A stretch of 64,000 bases of DNA from Tsukamurella sp. M9C. Its GTDB lineage: Bacteria > Actinomycetota > Actinomycetes > Mycobacteriales > Mycobacteriaceae. The notes beneath the pieces are model-generated. The model did no database searches. It was given only the letters and a program-made list of their open reading frames with translations, and had not been told where the DNA came from. The position numbers and the translations under genes were made by a program. The stretch lies in assembly GCF_020169415.1 (NCBI RefSeq), contig NZ_JAIULG010000003.1:1-64000 (forward strand), read 5' to 3'. Shown here one piece after another: positions 46,561-55,919 of the stretch (positions are counted from its first letter, which is position 1; the number at the start of each line of letters is the position of its first letter).

Positions 46561-47727
46561 TCACTTCGCCTGCTGCAGAATCAGATACGAGGCGCCGAGA
46601 GCCTGCTTCGCCCGTGCGTCCTGCATGTCGCTGACCTCGGCCAGATAGCGCCCCACCGGCACGACGCAGTACGTCCGCTTGTCCTTCGAACCCGTGTACT
46701 GCGGGAACGACCGGCATCGGCCTCCCGGAACGCCCCGCACCGTGGAGGACTCACCTCCGGGATAGAAGCGCGTGTTCTCCGCGATGACTCTGTCCGCGAG
46801 TTGCGCTGCACCAGCGGCGTCGCGCGCCCGGTAGACGACGTTGTCCGCGTTCGCGATCCGGTCGACGCCCGTGGCGGCGAAGTCCGCCAGCGCGCCCGTC
46901 GTGTCCGAGGCGAACGGCGCGAAGCCCCGCGGCGAGTAGGTCGTCTCGAACACCGTCGGCGACTCCTCTACGAGCGTGTACCGCAACAGGTCCTCGTCCG
47001 CGCGGGTGAGGGTCGAGAACTTGTCGACGGGGGTCGGCACGAAGCCGGCGAGGGACTTGACCTGCAGGTCGAAGTACTTTTTGATCAGGTCGACGGAACT
47101 GTTCGTCCAGGCGCCGATCACGTACCGGCCGCTCGCGAGGAGCCCGACCCGTGAGGTCGAGTCCCCCGCGGACTTGGAGTACGCCGTCGCCTCCGAGTAA
47201 CCGGGTACGGTCTCCGCCTTCTTGGGCCTCGGTGTCTCGGAACCGAACGCCTTGTCGGGCGACAGGACCGCCGGGTTCGCCACCGCCGCCCGCGCCGCGG
47301 CCTCGTCCTTGAACCGGAACAGGCCGGTGATCAGGCTCCTCGAGGACTTGGCATCGGACCCGGGTGCCTTGTCGTCCGCCGAGATGTAGGCGCCGACCTC
47401 CATGCCGCCGACCGCGGTTGCGACCCCGTCACCGAACGCCATCTTGACGGTGCTCTCGATCCGTCCCACGGACGGGCGCCCGCCGTACCGGAGCGCAGGG
47501 TCGACCTCCGACGCCAGCGGGATGATCTCGACCATCCGGAACGCCTCCGCCGCGATGTGCATCTTCTCCGTCATGGCACCGAGCTGGCGCGGCGCGGTCG
47601 CGTAGGACCCCGTGTCCGGCTTCGGCACCCCCGACGGGTCGGCGACGGGCGAGCCCGGCACCGTCGTCGAGCATCCCGCGAGCAGCACCGCGGCCCCCAC
47701 CAGCGACACCACTGCATGCCTCTTCAT
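46561..47727 (-). CDS. DUF7373-type lipoprotein, copy 2 of 3
   Basis: The 388-residue paralogue has signal MKRHAVVSLVGAAVLLAGC and the near-identical opening STTVPGSPVADPSGVPKPDTGSYATAPRQLG. The body has the same landmarks: SGRYVIGAWTNSSVDLIKKYFDLQVKSLAGFVPTPVDK, the Cys pair in GGRCRSFPQYTGSKDKRTYC, and the ending ALGASYLILQQ. The shared linker after the lipid-anchored Cys and shared C-terminus show tandem duplication with copy 1. ATG 47727 begins the signal peptide; the longer open frame adds a charged N-terminus and is rejected. No function can be assigned. Confidence 0.8.
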   Translation of the reverse strand: MKRHAVVSLVGAAVLLAGCSTTVPGSPVADPSGVPKPDTGSYATAPRQLGAMTEKMHIAAEAFRMVEIIPLASEVDPALRYGGRPSVGRIESTVKMAFGDGVATAVGGMEVGAYISADDKAPGSDAKSSRSLITGLFRFKDEAAARAAVANPAVLSPDKAFGSETPRPKKAETVPGYSEATAYSKSAGDSTSRVGLLASGRYVIGAWTNSSVDLIKKYFDLQVKSLAGFVPTPVDKFSTLTRADEDLLRYTLVEESPTVFETTYSPRGFAPFASDTTGALADFAATGVDRIANADNVVYRARDAAGAAQLADRVIAENTRFYPGGESSTVRGVPGGRCRSFPQYTGSKDKRTYCVVPVGRYLAEVSDMQDARAKQALGASYLILQQAK

Positions 47728-47853
47728 CACTGCACTCCCCTGCACGACGGCCGGACGATCCGGCCTGGAACTCCGCCTCGCCACCTGCGGAGGCTCGCTC
47801 CCCCCGAGACTATGTGATGGCGAATCTCAAGGTCACAGTACTGCGCCCGCCCG

Positions 47854-49020
47854 TCACCCGACATCACGCAGAATCAGGTAGGACGCGCCGATCGCCTGGA
47901 CGGCCAGCTGTTTCTGCGAGCTCTCGTAGTGGGCGACGTACCTCCCGACCGGGACCACGCATTCCGTCCGGGTCAGAATCCCCGTCGTATACGACATGCA
48001 GTCCGCTCCGGGGGCGCCCCGCACCCCCTCCGACTGGACTCCCGGACGGTTGTCCCGGATCTCGGCGACCATCGCCTTCGCCAGGCCGAGGGCACCAACC
48101 CGGTCGCGCGCGCGATAGACGACGTTCGCACCCGCACCGGCGGCGTCGACCCCCGCGTCGTCGAAGTACTTCTTCGAGCCGACGACGTCGTAGCGCACCG
48201 GGAGGATCGCGCGGGCGGAGTCGGACATGCCGCCGCCGGACTGTGGTGGCAGCGTCAGGCGAGCCAGGTCGTAGCCGTCGACCGCGAGGGTGCCGAGCCG
48301 ATCGATCGGGGTCGCGGTGAATCCGGCCAGCGCCGCCGCTGCGGCGTCCGTGTACTTCCTGATCCGATCGGCATCGAAGTCACCGACCACCGCGAGCACG
48401 AACTGCCTGATCGCGGCAAAGGCGAAGACGTCCTTGCCCTCGCGGGCCGACGTCTTCGAGTAGGCGACGATCCCGGGACTCCCGGGGATGTCGACCGGTA
48501 CCTTGTCGGGCGACTCCTGTCCCAACGACGGGGCGTCCCGGCCGAGCAGCGCGGGTGATACCGCGTCCGCGGCCGCCTTCTCGGACGGCATCCGAAACAG
48601 GATGACTCCGATCACGTCGGGCCGCCCCGGCGCGCCCCAGTAGGCCGTTGAACCCCGCACCTCGGCGACCAGCTCGGCCGACGCCACCCTGCCCGCGGGT
48701 ACCGAGCCGAGCTCGCCCCGGTACCGCACATCGAAATCACCGGCGTAGTCCCGCGCCCCGCCGCCGCCGTACCGGTACACCGGGTCGATATCCGACACCA
48801 GCGGGAGGGCGCCCAGCATGCGCATCGATTCCTGCTTGACGAAGTCGCCCCGGTCCGGCGTCCCCACCGCCCGAGGGGACGTCGGGAACGAGCCCGTGTC
48901 CGGCCGCGGTACGGCCGACGGATCCGGAACGGCATCGCCACCCGGGCCGGCTGCGCACCCCGCCGAGAGGACACCCGCCGTCACGGCGGCGAACACGCCC
49001 AGGGCTGCTCTTCTCCACAT
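47854..49020 (-). CDS. DUF7373-type lipoprotein, copy 3 of 3 (most divergent)
   Basis: The 388-residue protein has signal MWRRAALGVFAAVTAGVLSAGC and a looser version of the family opening (DAVPDPSAVPRPDTGSFPTSPRAVG). It keeps the family core (AIRQFVLAVVGDFDADRIRKYTDAAAAALAGFTATPIDRLG), the Cys pair (GADCMSYTTGILTRTEC) and the ending AVQAIGASYLILRD. It is more distant from copies 1 and 2, so it may represent the older duplication. It heads the leftward array, with 126 bases before copy 2, and is divergent from the M20 peptidase gene by 59 bases. Confidence 0.8.
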   Translation of the reverse strand: MWRRAALGVFAAVTAGVLSAGCAAGPGGDAVPDPSAVPRPDTGSFPTSPRAVGTPDRGDFVKQESMRMLGALPLVSDIDPVYRYGGGGARDYAGDFDVRYRGELGSVPAGRVASAELVAEVRGSTAYWGAPGRPDVIGVILFRMPSEKAAADAVSPALLGRDAPSLGQESPDKVPVDIPGSPGIVAYSKTSAREGKDVFAFAAIRQFVLAVVGDFDADRIRKYTDAAAAALAGFTATPIDRLGTLAVDGYDLARLTLPPQSGGGMSDSARAILPVRYDVVGSKKYFDDAGVDAAGAGANVVYRARDRVGALGLAKAMVAEIRDNRPGVQSEGVRGAPGADCMSYTTGILTRTECVVPVGRYVAHYESSQKQLAVQAIGASYLILRDVG

Positions 49021-49079
49021 GAGTCACTAGTCCACCACGAGCAACCTGTCGCGTACTTAAGCCGCGCTAAGGTGAGCCG

Positions 49080-50453
49080 ATGACCGCGCGCAGCCTGCAG
49101 GACACCGTCGAGAACCTGATGGACAGGGCCAGGTCGGACCTGGCGGAGCTGGTCGCGCACCCGTCCGTGCACGACTCCCCCGAGTTCGGCGCCGAGCCCA
49201 ACGCGGCGTCGGCGTCATGGGTCGCGAAGGCCTTCACGGAGGCCGGGATCGCGGGCATCGAGCAGGTCACCACGTCCGACGGGTCGATCGCGATCGTCGG
49301 GCACACGCCCGCGCCGGAGGGCGCCCCGACGGTGCTGCTCTACAGCCACCACGACGTGCAGCCGCCCGGGCCGCGTGAGGCCTGGGAGTCCGATCCGTTC
49401 ACCCTCACCACCCGTCCCGGCCCCGACGGCGCGGACCGCTGGTACGGCCGCGGGTCCGCCGACTGCAAGGGCAACCTCGTCGCGCACCTGACCGCACTGC
49501 GGGCGGTCCGCGGCGAGGACGGTGCCTTCCCCGTCGGCGTGCGGATCATCATCGAGGGCTCCGAGGAGGGCGGCGGCGCGGGCCTCGAGGACCTCGTCGC
49601 CGAGCGGCCCGAGCTGGCGCAGGCCGACCTCATCGTCATCGGCGACACCGGCAACGTCGCCGTCGGCCGCCCGACCCTCACCACCTCCTTGCGCGGCGTC
49701 GCGAGCGTGCGGGTCGAGCTCAGCACCGGCACCTCCGACCTGCACTCCGGCGCCTTCGGCGGCGCCGCCCCCGACGCGATCGCCGCCCTCATCGCGCTGC
49801 TCGCGACGCTGCGGGACGGCTTCGGCAACACCACGATCGACGGGCTCGACAGCTCCGCGCGCTGGGCCGGCGAGCCCTACGAGACGGCGCAGTTCGCCGC
49901 CGACGCCGCGATCTACGACGACGCCGCGATCCTCGGCTCCGGCGCCATCGCCGACCAGCTGTGGGCGCGGCCCGCGGTCACCGTCATCGGCCTCGACGCC
50001 CCCGCGACGGCGACCGCCGCCGCCGCGATCCAGCCCCGCGCCGCGGCCCTGCTGAACCTGCGGGTGCCGCCGGGCACCGACCCGCACCACGCCGGCGCGC
50101 TGCTCGTCGCGCACCTGACCAACCACGCCCCGTGGGGTGCGCACGTCGACGCGGTCGTCGAGTCCGTGGGCGAGCCCTTCGCCGCCGAGACCACCGGCCC
50201 CGCCTACCGGGTGCTGCAGGAGGCCCTCGTCGAGGCGTACGACGGTGCCGAGGTCGCCTTCAGCGGCCAGGGCGGCTCGATCCCGCTGTGCACCCAGCTG
50301 CGCAAGGCCGCCCCGACGGCCGAGATCGCGCTGCTCGGCGTCGAGGAGCCGCAGTGCCGCATCCACGCGCCCAACGAGTCCGTCGACCCGTCCGAGCTGC
50401 GGCGCACCGCGCTGGCCGAGGCGCTGCTGCTCACCCGGCTGGCCGGCGCGTGA
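49080..50453 (+). CDS. M20 family metallopeptidase (dipeptidase)
   Basis: The 457-residue zinc peptidase shows YSHHDVQPPGPREAWESDPF (His and Asp ligands), WYGRGSADCKGN (bridging Asp), IIEGSEEGGGAGL (catalytic and metal Glu), the dimerisation domain with SDLHSGAFGG, and a closing SIPLCTQLRKAAP with the last metal-binding region. Family members cleave dipeptides or related amides in the cytoplasm. AAGGTGAG precedes ATG 49080. Its stop overlaps the moeA start by GTGA, linking an apparently unrelated cofactor gene to it. Confidence 0.9.
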   Translation: MTARSLQDTVENLMDRARSDLAELVAHPSVHDSPEFGAEPNAASASWVAKAFTEAGIAGIEQVTTSDGSIAIVGHTPAPEGAPTVLLYSHHDVQPPGPREAWESDPFTLTTRPGPDGADRWYGRGSADCKGNLVAHLTALRAVRGEDGAFPVGVRIIIEGSEEGGGAGLEDLVAERPELAQADLIVIGDTGNVAVGRPTLTTSLRGVASVRVELSTGTSDLHSGAFGGAAPDAIAALIALLATLRDGFGNTTIDGLDSSARWAGEPYETAQFAADAAIYDDAAILGSGAIADQLWARPAVTVIGLDAPATATAAAAIQPRAAALLNLRVPPGTDPHHAGALLVAHLTNHAPWGAHVDAVVESVGEPFAAETTGPAYRVLQEALVEAYDGAEVAFSGQGGSIPLCTQLRKAAPTAEIALLGVEEPQCRIHAPNESVDPSELRRTALAEALLLTRLAGA

Positions 50454-51655
50454 GGCCCGTCGACGAGCACCGCGCCGCTGTCGCCGCGCTGGTCCCCGCA
50501 CCGCGGACCGTCGACCTGCCGGTGGCGGACGCCCTGGGCCTCGTCCTGGCGCGCGACGTGCCCGCGCCGCTCTCGCTGCCGCCGTTCACCAACTCCGCGA
50601 TGGACGGCTACGCGGTCCGCGCTGCCGACGCCGTCGCGGGCGCCGTGCTGCCCGTCGCCTTCGACGTGCCAGCCGGCCGCACCGACGTGCCCGCGCTCCC
50701 GCCGGGGGCCGCGTGCCGCATCATGACCGGCGCCCCCGTGCCCGACGGTGCCGACGCCGTCGTCCCCGTCGAGCGGACGGACGGCGGCGTCGAGCGCGTC
50801 CGGATCGACGAGGCGCCCGAGCCCGGACGGTTCTTCCGCGCCGCCGGCAGCGACATCGAGGCCGGAGAGACCGCGCTGCGGGGCGGCGAGACCGTCGGGC
50901 CCGCCGTCGTCGGGCTCGCGGCGGCCCTGGGCCTGACGACGGTGCCCGTGCTGGCCCCGCCCCACGTCGCCGTGCTGTCCACCGGCTCCGAGCTGGTGGA
51001 ACCGGGCACGCCGCTACGGCCCGGGCAGATCTACGAGTCGAACGCCCCGATGCTGGCGAGCGCGATCCGCGAGGCCGGGGCCACCGCGGAGGTCGTGCGG
51101 TTCGTGGCGGACGACGCCGACGCCTTCCTCGCCCGGCTCACTGAGCGGATCTCCGCGGGCGGCGTCGACCTGGTCGTCACCAGCGGCGGCGTCAGCGCCG
51201 GCGCGTTCGAGGTGGTCAAGGACGCCCTCGCGTCGCGGGGCGTCGACTTCGTCAAGGTCGCGATGCAGCCCGGCATGCCGCAGGGCTCCGGCACCGTCGA
51301 CCTGGGCGGCGTGCGAGTGAAGTTCGTGACCTTCCCCGGGAACCCGGTGAGCGCGCTCGTCTCCTTCGAGGTCTTCCTGCGGCCGGCGCTGCGGGCCGCC
51401 CTGGGACTGCCCGACCGCGCCCGTCGCGTCGCGCGGCTCGCCGAGCCCGTCGACTCGATCCCCGGGAAGCGCCAGTACCTGCGCGGACTCCTCACGAGGA
51501 ACGACGACGGTACCGATTCGGTCTCGGTTCTCGGCGGGCCGGGTTCGCACTACCTACGATGGCTGTCACAGGCGGATTGCCTGCTGGACGTCCCCGCCGA
51601 GGTCGAGCATCTGGCCGCGGGGACCCCGGTGGAACTGATCCTCTTGACCCACTAA
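50450..51655 (+). CDS. moeA: Molybdopterin molybdotransferase
   Basis: The 401-residue enzyme has all MoeA blocks: LGLVLARDVPAPLSLPPFTNSAMDGYAV, CRIMTGAPVPDGADAVVPVE, VAVLSTGSELVEPG, VTSGGVSAGAFEVVKD and FVTFPGNPVSALVSFEVF. It inserts molybdate into adenylylated molybdopterin in cofactor synthesis. Start GTG 50450 (GTGA overlap with the peptidase) restores the normal length; the open frame upstream is a shadow. With psd and pssA downstream it reproduces the order next to groEL2 in M. tuberculosis (moeA2, psd, pssA, ATPase), from memory of that genome. Confidence 0.93.
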   Translation: MRPVDEHRAAVAALVPAPRTVDLPVADALGLVLARDVPAPLSLPPFTNSAMDGYAVRAADAVAGAVLPVAFDVPAGRTDVPALPPGAACRIMTGAPVPDGADAVVPVERTDGGVERVRIDEAPEPGRFFRAAGSDIEAGETALRGGETVGPAVVGLAAALGLTTVPVLAPPHVAVLSTGSELVEPGTPLRPGQIYESNAPMLASAIREAGATAEVVRFVADDADAFLARLTERISAGGVDLVVTSGGVSAGAFEVVKDALASRGVDFVKVAMQPGMPQGSGTVDLGGVRVKFVTFPGNPVSALVSFEVFLRPALRAALGLPDRARRVARLAEPVDSIPGKRQYLRGLLTRNDDGTDSVSVLGGPGSHYLRWLSQADCLLDVPAEVEHLAAGTPVELILLTH

Positions 51656-51668
51656 CGAGGAGATTCTC

Positions 51669-51974
51669 ATGGTCGCGCAGTACGCAGACACCGTCATGCT
51701 CGCATCGGCCAACTTCAGCCCCGGCTGGTTCGCGTGGATCATCATCGGCGGCCTCGCCGGCTGGATCGCCAGCAAGATCATGAAGTCCGACGGCCAGATG
51801 GGCATCATCAAGAACGTCCTCGCGGGCATCATCGGCGGCTGGCTCGGCGGCTACGTGCTACGCCTGGCCGGCGTCGACACCGGGACCTTCGGTTGGGTCC
51901 TCACCTTCGTCACCGCGCTGGTCGGCGCCTGCGTGGTGATCGGAGCAGTGAAGCTGGTCACCGGACGCAAGTGA
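51669..51974 (+). CDS. GlsB/YeaQ/YmgE family small membrane protein
   Basis: The 101-residue protein has three hydrophobic spans with the glycine-rich pattern of transglycosylase-associated proteins: WFAWIIIGGLAGWIASKIMKSDGQMGIIKNVLAGIIGGWLGGYVL, then FGWVLTFVTALVGACVVIGAV. These stress-linked inner-membrane proteins have no established mechanism. An AACGAGGAG ribosome site precedes the ATG. It sits between moeA (13 bases) and psd (59 bases), an insertion relative to the M. tuberculosis order as I remember it. Confidence 0.88.
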   Translation: MVAQYADTVMLASANFSPGWFAWIIIGGLAGWIASKIMKSDGQMGIIKNVLAGIIGGWLGGYVLRLAGVDTGTFGWVLTFVTALVGACVVIGAVKLVTGRK

Positions 51975-52033
51975 TCACACCCTCGGGTGAGAAGATGTCA
52001 CCCGATATGACAGCGAACAGTAAGGACGATTAG

Positions 52034-52756
52034 GTGGCACGCCGACCTCGCACGCCGGTCGACGGCCATCTGACCGAGCACACCTCCGGCATCGAGCACA
52101 TCACCGAGCTCATCCGGCACACCGTTCCTCCGCTGCACCCCGCGGGGACCCCGTTCATCGCGGGTTCCCTCGGGGTCGCCGCGGTGGGCTACCGCAAGAG
52201 CTGGATCCGGGTTCCCGCCCTGCTCACCGCGGCCGCGTGCGCCGGCTTCTTCCGGCACCCCGCCCGCGTGGTTCCGGAGACCGAGGGCATCGCCGTGGCC
52301 CCCGCCGACGGCGAGGTGACCCTCGTCGACGAGCACGTCCCGCCCCGCGAGCTGGGCCTCGGCGACGCGCCGCTGCCCCGCGTGTCGATCTTCCTGTCGG
52401 TCTTCGACGCGCACGTGCAGCGCGCGCCGCTGGCCGGCGTCGTCGACTCCGTGGTGCACACCGACGGCAAGTTCCTGCCCGCCGACCTCCCCGAGGCCAG
52501 CGACCGGAACGAGCGGAACTCGGTGCGTCTCGCCACCGAGCACGGCCCCGTGGGCGTCGTGCAGATCGCCGGCCTCGTGGCGCGGCGCATCCGCACCGAT
52601 TGCGCGCCCGGCGACACCCTGGAGCTGGGCGAAACCTACGGGATCATCCGCTTCGGCTCCCGCGTCGACACGTACTTCCCCGCCGGCACCGAGCTGACCG
52701 TCTACAGCGGCCAGCGCGCGGTGGCGGCCGAGACCGTGATCGCGCGCCTGCCGTGA
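52034..52756 (+). CDS. psd: Phosphatidylserine decarboxylase
   Basis: The 240-residue proenzyme carries SIFLSVFDAHVQRAPLAGVV and the self-cleavage site FGSRVD (Gly208-Ser209), where Ser becomes the pyruvoyl group. This FGSR variant, rather than LGST, is typical of the short type II Psd of actinobacteria and archaea. It makes phosphatidylethanolamine from the product of the next gene. The GTG start follows AGGACGATTAG. Its GTGA overlap with pssA shows the two steps are translated together. Confidence 0.92.
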   Translation: MARRPRTPVDGHLTEHTSGIEHITELIRHTVPPLHPAGTPFIAGSLGVAAVGYRKSWIRVPALLTAAACAGFFRHPARVVPETEGIAVAPADGEVTLVDEHVPPRELGLGDAPLPRVSIFLSVFDAHVQRAPLAGVVDSVVHTDGKFLPADLPEASDRNERNSVRLATEHGPVGVVQIAGLVARRIRTDCAPGDTLELGETYGIIRFGSRVDTYFPAGTELTVYSGQRAVAAETVIARLP

Positions 52757-53649
52757 CCGACTCGTCCACCGCGCCGCACCGCCCCGTCGGGGTCATGATC
52801 CTGCCGTCGATGCTGACGGTGGCCGCGCTGTGCGCGGGCCTGACGGGCGTGCGGTTCGCGGCGGACGGCAAGGTCGATCTGGCGATCATGCTGGTCGTCG
52901 TCGCCGCGATCCTCGACGGGCTCGACGGCCGCGTCGCGCGGCTGCTGGGCGCCTCCACCCGGATCGGTGCCGAGCTGGACTCCCTCGCGGACGCCATCAA
53001 CTTCGGCGTCACGCCCGCGCTGATCCTGTACTTCGTGTGCTTCCCCGGATCGCCCGCCGGGTGGATCGTCGCGCTGCTCTACGTCGTGGCGATGGTGCTC
53101 CGGCTGGCCCGGTTCAACACCCTCGCCGCCGACCCAACGGCGCCCGCGTACACCAAGGACTTCTTCGTCGGCGTGCCCGCGCCCGCCGGCGCGCTGCTGG
53201 TCCTGGCCCCGCTGGCCGCCCAGCAGGAGTGGGGCGACGGCTGGTGGGTCAGCACCCCGATGGTCGCGGCGTGGACGCTGTTCGTCGCCGCGCTCACCGT
53301 CTCCCGCATCCCCACCTCCAGCTTCAAGACGATGACCGTGCAGCCTGCGAAGGCCGCCGGCGTGCTGGTGGCGGTCGCGGGCCTCGCGGCGCTGATGCTG
53401 ACCTACCCGTACATCGCGCTGCTCCTGGTGATCGCGCTGTACCTGCTGCACATCCCCTTCGCGTGGCGGTCCAAGCGGTGGGTCACCGCCCGCCCCGAGG
53501 CCTGGGACAACAAGCCCGCCGAGCGCCGGCAGATGCGCCGCGAGCAGCGCCGCGCGGTGCGCCCGCACCGTCGCGCCGCCACCGCCGGCCGCGGTCCCCG
53601 GCGCTCCACCGCCCGCCTGGGCCTGCGCCGCCCGACGCGCGAGGACTGA
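52753..53649 (+). CDS. pssA: CDP-diacylglycerol-serine O-phosphatidyltransferase
   Basis: The 298-residue integral membrane protein has the CDP-alcohol phosphatidyltransferase motif DGLDGRVARLLGASTRIGAELDSLAD, fitting DGx2ARx8Gx3Dx3D, in the second of several hydrophobic spans. It makes phosphatidylserine for the adjoining Psd. After the last span the protein has an unusually long, Arg-rich tail of about 60 residues (RRQMRREQRRAVRPHRRAA and more), probably facing the cytoplasm. The GTG start overlaps the psd stop. Confidence 0.92.
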   Translation: MTDSSTAPHRPVGVMILPSMLTVAALCAGLTGVRFAADGKVDLAIMLVVVAAILDGLDGRVARLLGASTRIGAELDSLADAINFGVTPALILYFVCFPGSPAGWIVALLYVVAMVLRLARFNTLAADPTAPAYTKDFFVGVPAPAGALLVLAPLAAQQEWGDGWWVSTPMVAAWTLFVAALTVSRIPTSSFKTMTVQPAKAAGVLVAVAGLAALMLTYPYIALLLVIALYLLHIPFAWRSKRWVTARPEAWDNKPAERRQMRREQRRAVRPHRRAATAGRGPRRSTARLGLRRPTRED

Positions 53650-53703
53650 ACCGGTCGCGTCGCGGCCCGCCGCCGTCCGGCGACGCGAACTAGGGTGGAT
53701 CGC

Positions 53704-55917
53704 GTGTCGAACCTCTCGCTCACCGTCCGCCTGCAGACCTCGGCCCTCGAGGCGCGACGGGGCATCGTCCGGATCCACCCCGAGGCCCTCGCGGCGCTCG
53801 GCCTGCGCGAGTGGGACGGGATCGAGCTGCTCGGCGCGCGCCGCACCGCCGCGGTCGTGGCGGCGGCGCCGGCGGGCAGCGCTCCCGGCGTCGCGCTGCT
53901 GGACGAGCTGACCATCACCAACTGCGGCCTCCGCGAGGACGCGACCGTCGTGATCACGCCCGCCACGGTCTACGGCGCGAAGCGGGTCCTCCTGCGCGGC
54001 AGCGCACTCACCCGCAACGCCCTCGACGGCGCGGCGCTACGGCAGGCGTTGCTCGGCAAGGTGATGATGCCCGGCGACAGCGTCTCGCTGCTGCCCCGCG
54101 ACCTGGGGCCGGGCACGTCGACCGCGGAGGCGGTGCAGCAGCTGTCGCGGCTGGTCGGGATCACGTGGACGAACGAGCTGCTCACCGTGGTCTCCGTCGA
54201 CCCGTCGCCGGGGCCGGTGTCGATCCAGCCGAACTCCGCGGTGCTGTGGGCCGACGATTCCGGCGCTCCGGCCGCGCCGGCCGTCGCATCGTCCGCCACC
54301 GAGGTCGTGACCTTCACGGAGGAGGTCCCGGACGTCGAGACGCCGGCCGTCCGCCCCGTCGCCGACCTGGTCGGGGCCGACGGCGCGGTCCGCCGCCTCA
54401 CCGAGTGGCTGTCCCTCGCGCTCGACGAGCCCGAGCTGTTGGAGAAGCTGGGCGCGCCCGCCCGGCTCGGCGTGCTCATCACCGGCCCCACGGGCGGCGG
54501 CAAGGCCACCGTGGCCCGGTCCGTCGTGGCGCCGCGGCCGATCGTCGAGCTCGACGGTGCGCTGACCGGCGCCCTGGAGCCGCAGGCGCGGCTCGAGCGC
54601 GTGCGCTCCGCGGTGGCGCGCGTCCGGGAGGCGGTGAACGGTTCGGGCGCGGCGCTGCTGGTCCGCGACGTGGAGGCGCTGCTGCCCGCGACCCGCGAGC
54701 CCGTCTCGACGATGATCCTCGACGAGCTGCGCCGCGCTGTCGGGACGCCGCGGGTCGCGTTGCTCGCCACCACCTCCGCGCCGGGCGAGCTGGACTCGCG
54801 GCTGCGCGAGCCCGACCTCGCCGAGCGGACGGTCGCCGTCGACCTCCCGGACGCGAAGCAGCGCGAGCAGCTGCTGGACCTGCTGCTGCGCGACGCGCCG
54901 ACCCTGGACCTGGACCTGCACGAGGTCGCGCTGCGGGCCCCGGGCTTCGTCGCCGCCGACCTCGCGGCGCTGTGCCGGGAGGGCGCGCTGCGCGCCGCGG
55001 CGCGGGTGGTCGGCACCGACGAGCGGATCGCCATCACCCAGCCGGACCTGCTCGGGGCGCTCGGCGTGATCCGGCCCGTGTCGCGGTCCGCCACCGAGGA
55101 GGTGTCCGTCGGGTCGATCACCCTCGACGACGTGGGCGACATGGTCGAGACCAAGCAGGCCCTCACCGAGACGGTGCTGTGGCCGCTGCGTCACCCGGAC
55201 ACCTTCGCGCGGCTCGGCGTGGAGCCGCCGCGCGGCGTGCTGCTCTACGGCCCGCCCGGCTGCGGCAAGACCTTCGTGGTGCGCGCGCTCGCGGCGTCGG
55301 GGCAGCTGTCGGTGCACGCGGTCAAGGGCGCGGAGCTGATGAACAAGTGGGTCGGCGAGTCGGAGAAGGCCGTCCGCGACCTGTTCGCGCGGGCGCGGGG
55401 CAGCGCGCCGTCGCTGATCTTCCTCGACGAGGTGGACGCCCTGGCGCCGCGGCGCGGTCAGTCGAGCGATTCGGGCGTGGGCGACAAGGTGGTCGCCGCG
55501 CTGCTCACCGAGCTCGACGGCGCCGAGCCGCTGCGCGACGTGGTGGTCCTGGGCGCGACGAACCGCCCCGACCTCGTGGATCCCGCGCTGCTGCGTCCGG
55601 GCCGGTTGGAGCGGCTGATCTTCGTGCCGCCGCCGGACGCCGAGGCCCGCGCGGAGATCCTCAAGACCAGCTCGCGCTCCATCCCGCTGGCCGACGACGT
55701 GGATCTCCCGGCGCTGGCCGAGCAGCTGGACGGCTACTCTCCCGCCGACTGCAGCGCACTGCTGCGCGAGGCCGCGCTCACCGCGATGCGGCGCGACATG
55801 GACGCGGCCACCGTGACCGCGGCCGACGTCGAGGCCGCGCGGCTGGCGGTGCGGCCGTCGCTGGACCCGGTGCAGGTCGCGGACCTGCAGGCGTACGCGG
55901 ACCGTCGGGCGACGTAG
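53704..55917 (+). CDS. CDC48-like double AAA+ ATPase (Rv0435c type)
   Basis: The 737-residue protein has an N-terminal double-psi-barrel-like domain (GIVRIHPEALAALGLREWDGIELLG) and two AAA modules. D1 is degenerate: Walker A is GPTGGGKAT at ~261 (no Thr/Ser after Lys) and Walker B is ALLVRDVEALL, lacking DE. D2 is intact: GPPGCGKTF at ~516, LIFLDEVDALAPRRG at ~572, arginine-finger region LRPGRLERLIF. It probably unfolds or remodels proteins. The neighbouring phospholipid genes match the M. tuberculosis Rv0435c context from memory. I use GTG 53704; GTG 53695 would add three residues. Confidence 0.88.
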   Translation: MSNLSLTVRLQTSALEARRGIVRIHPEALAALGLREWDGIELLGARRTAAVVAAAPAGSAPGVALLDELTITNCGLREDATVVITPATVYGAKRVLLRGSALTRNALDGAALRQALLGKVMMPGDSVSLLPRDLGPGTSTAEAVQQLSRLVGITWTNELLTVVSVDPSPGPVSIQPNSAVLWADDSGAPAAPAVASSATEVVTFTEEVPDVETPAVRPVADLVGADGAVRRLTEWLSLALDEPELLEKLGAPARLGVLITGPTGGGKATVARSVVAPRPIVELDGALTGALEPQARLERVRSAVARVREAVNGSGAALLVRDVEALLPATREPVSTMILDELRRAVGTPRVALLATTSAPGELDSRLREPDLAERTVAVDLPDAKQREQLLDLLLRDAPTLDLDLHEVALRAPGFVAADLAALCREGALRAAARVVGTDERIAITQPDLLGALGVIRPVSRSATEEVSVGSITLDDVGDMVETKQALTETVLWPLRHPDTFARLGVEPPRGVLLYGPPGCGKTFVVRALAASGQLSVHAVKGAELMNKWVGESEKAVRDLFARARGSAPSLIFLDEVDALAPRRGQSSDSGVGDKVVAALLTELDGAEPLRDVVVLGATNRPDLVDPALLRPGRLERLIFVPPPDAEARAEILKTSSRSIPLADDVDLPALAEQLDGYSPADCSALLREAALTAMRRDMDAATVTAADVEAARLAVRPSLDPVQVADLQAYADRRAT

Positions 55918-55919
55918 AC

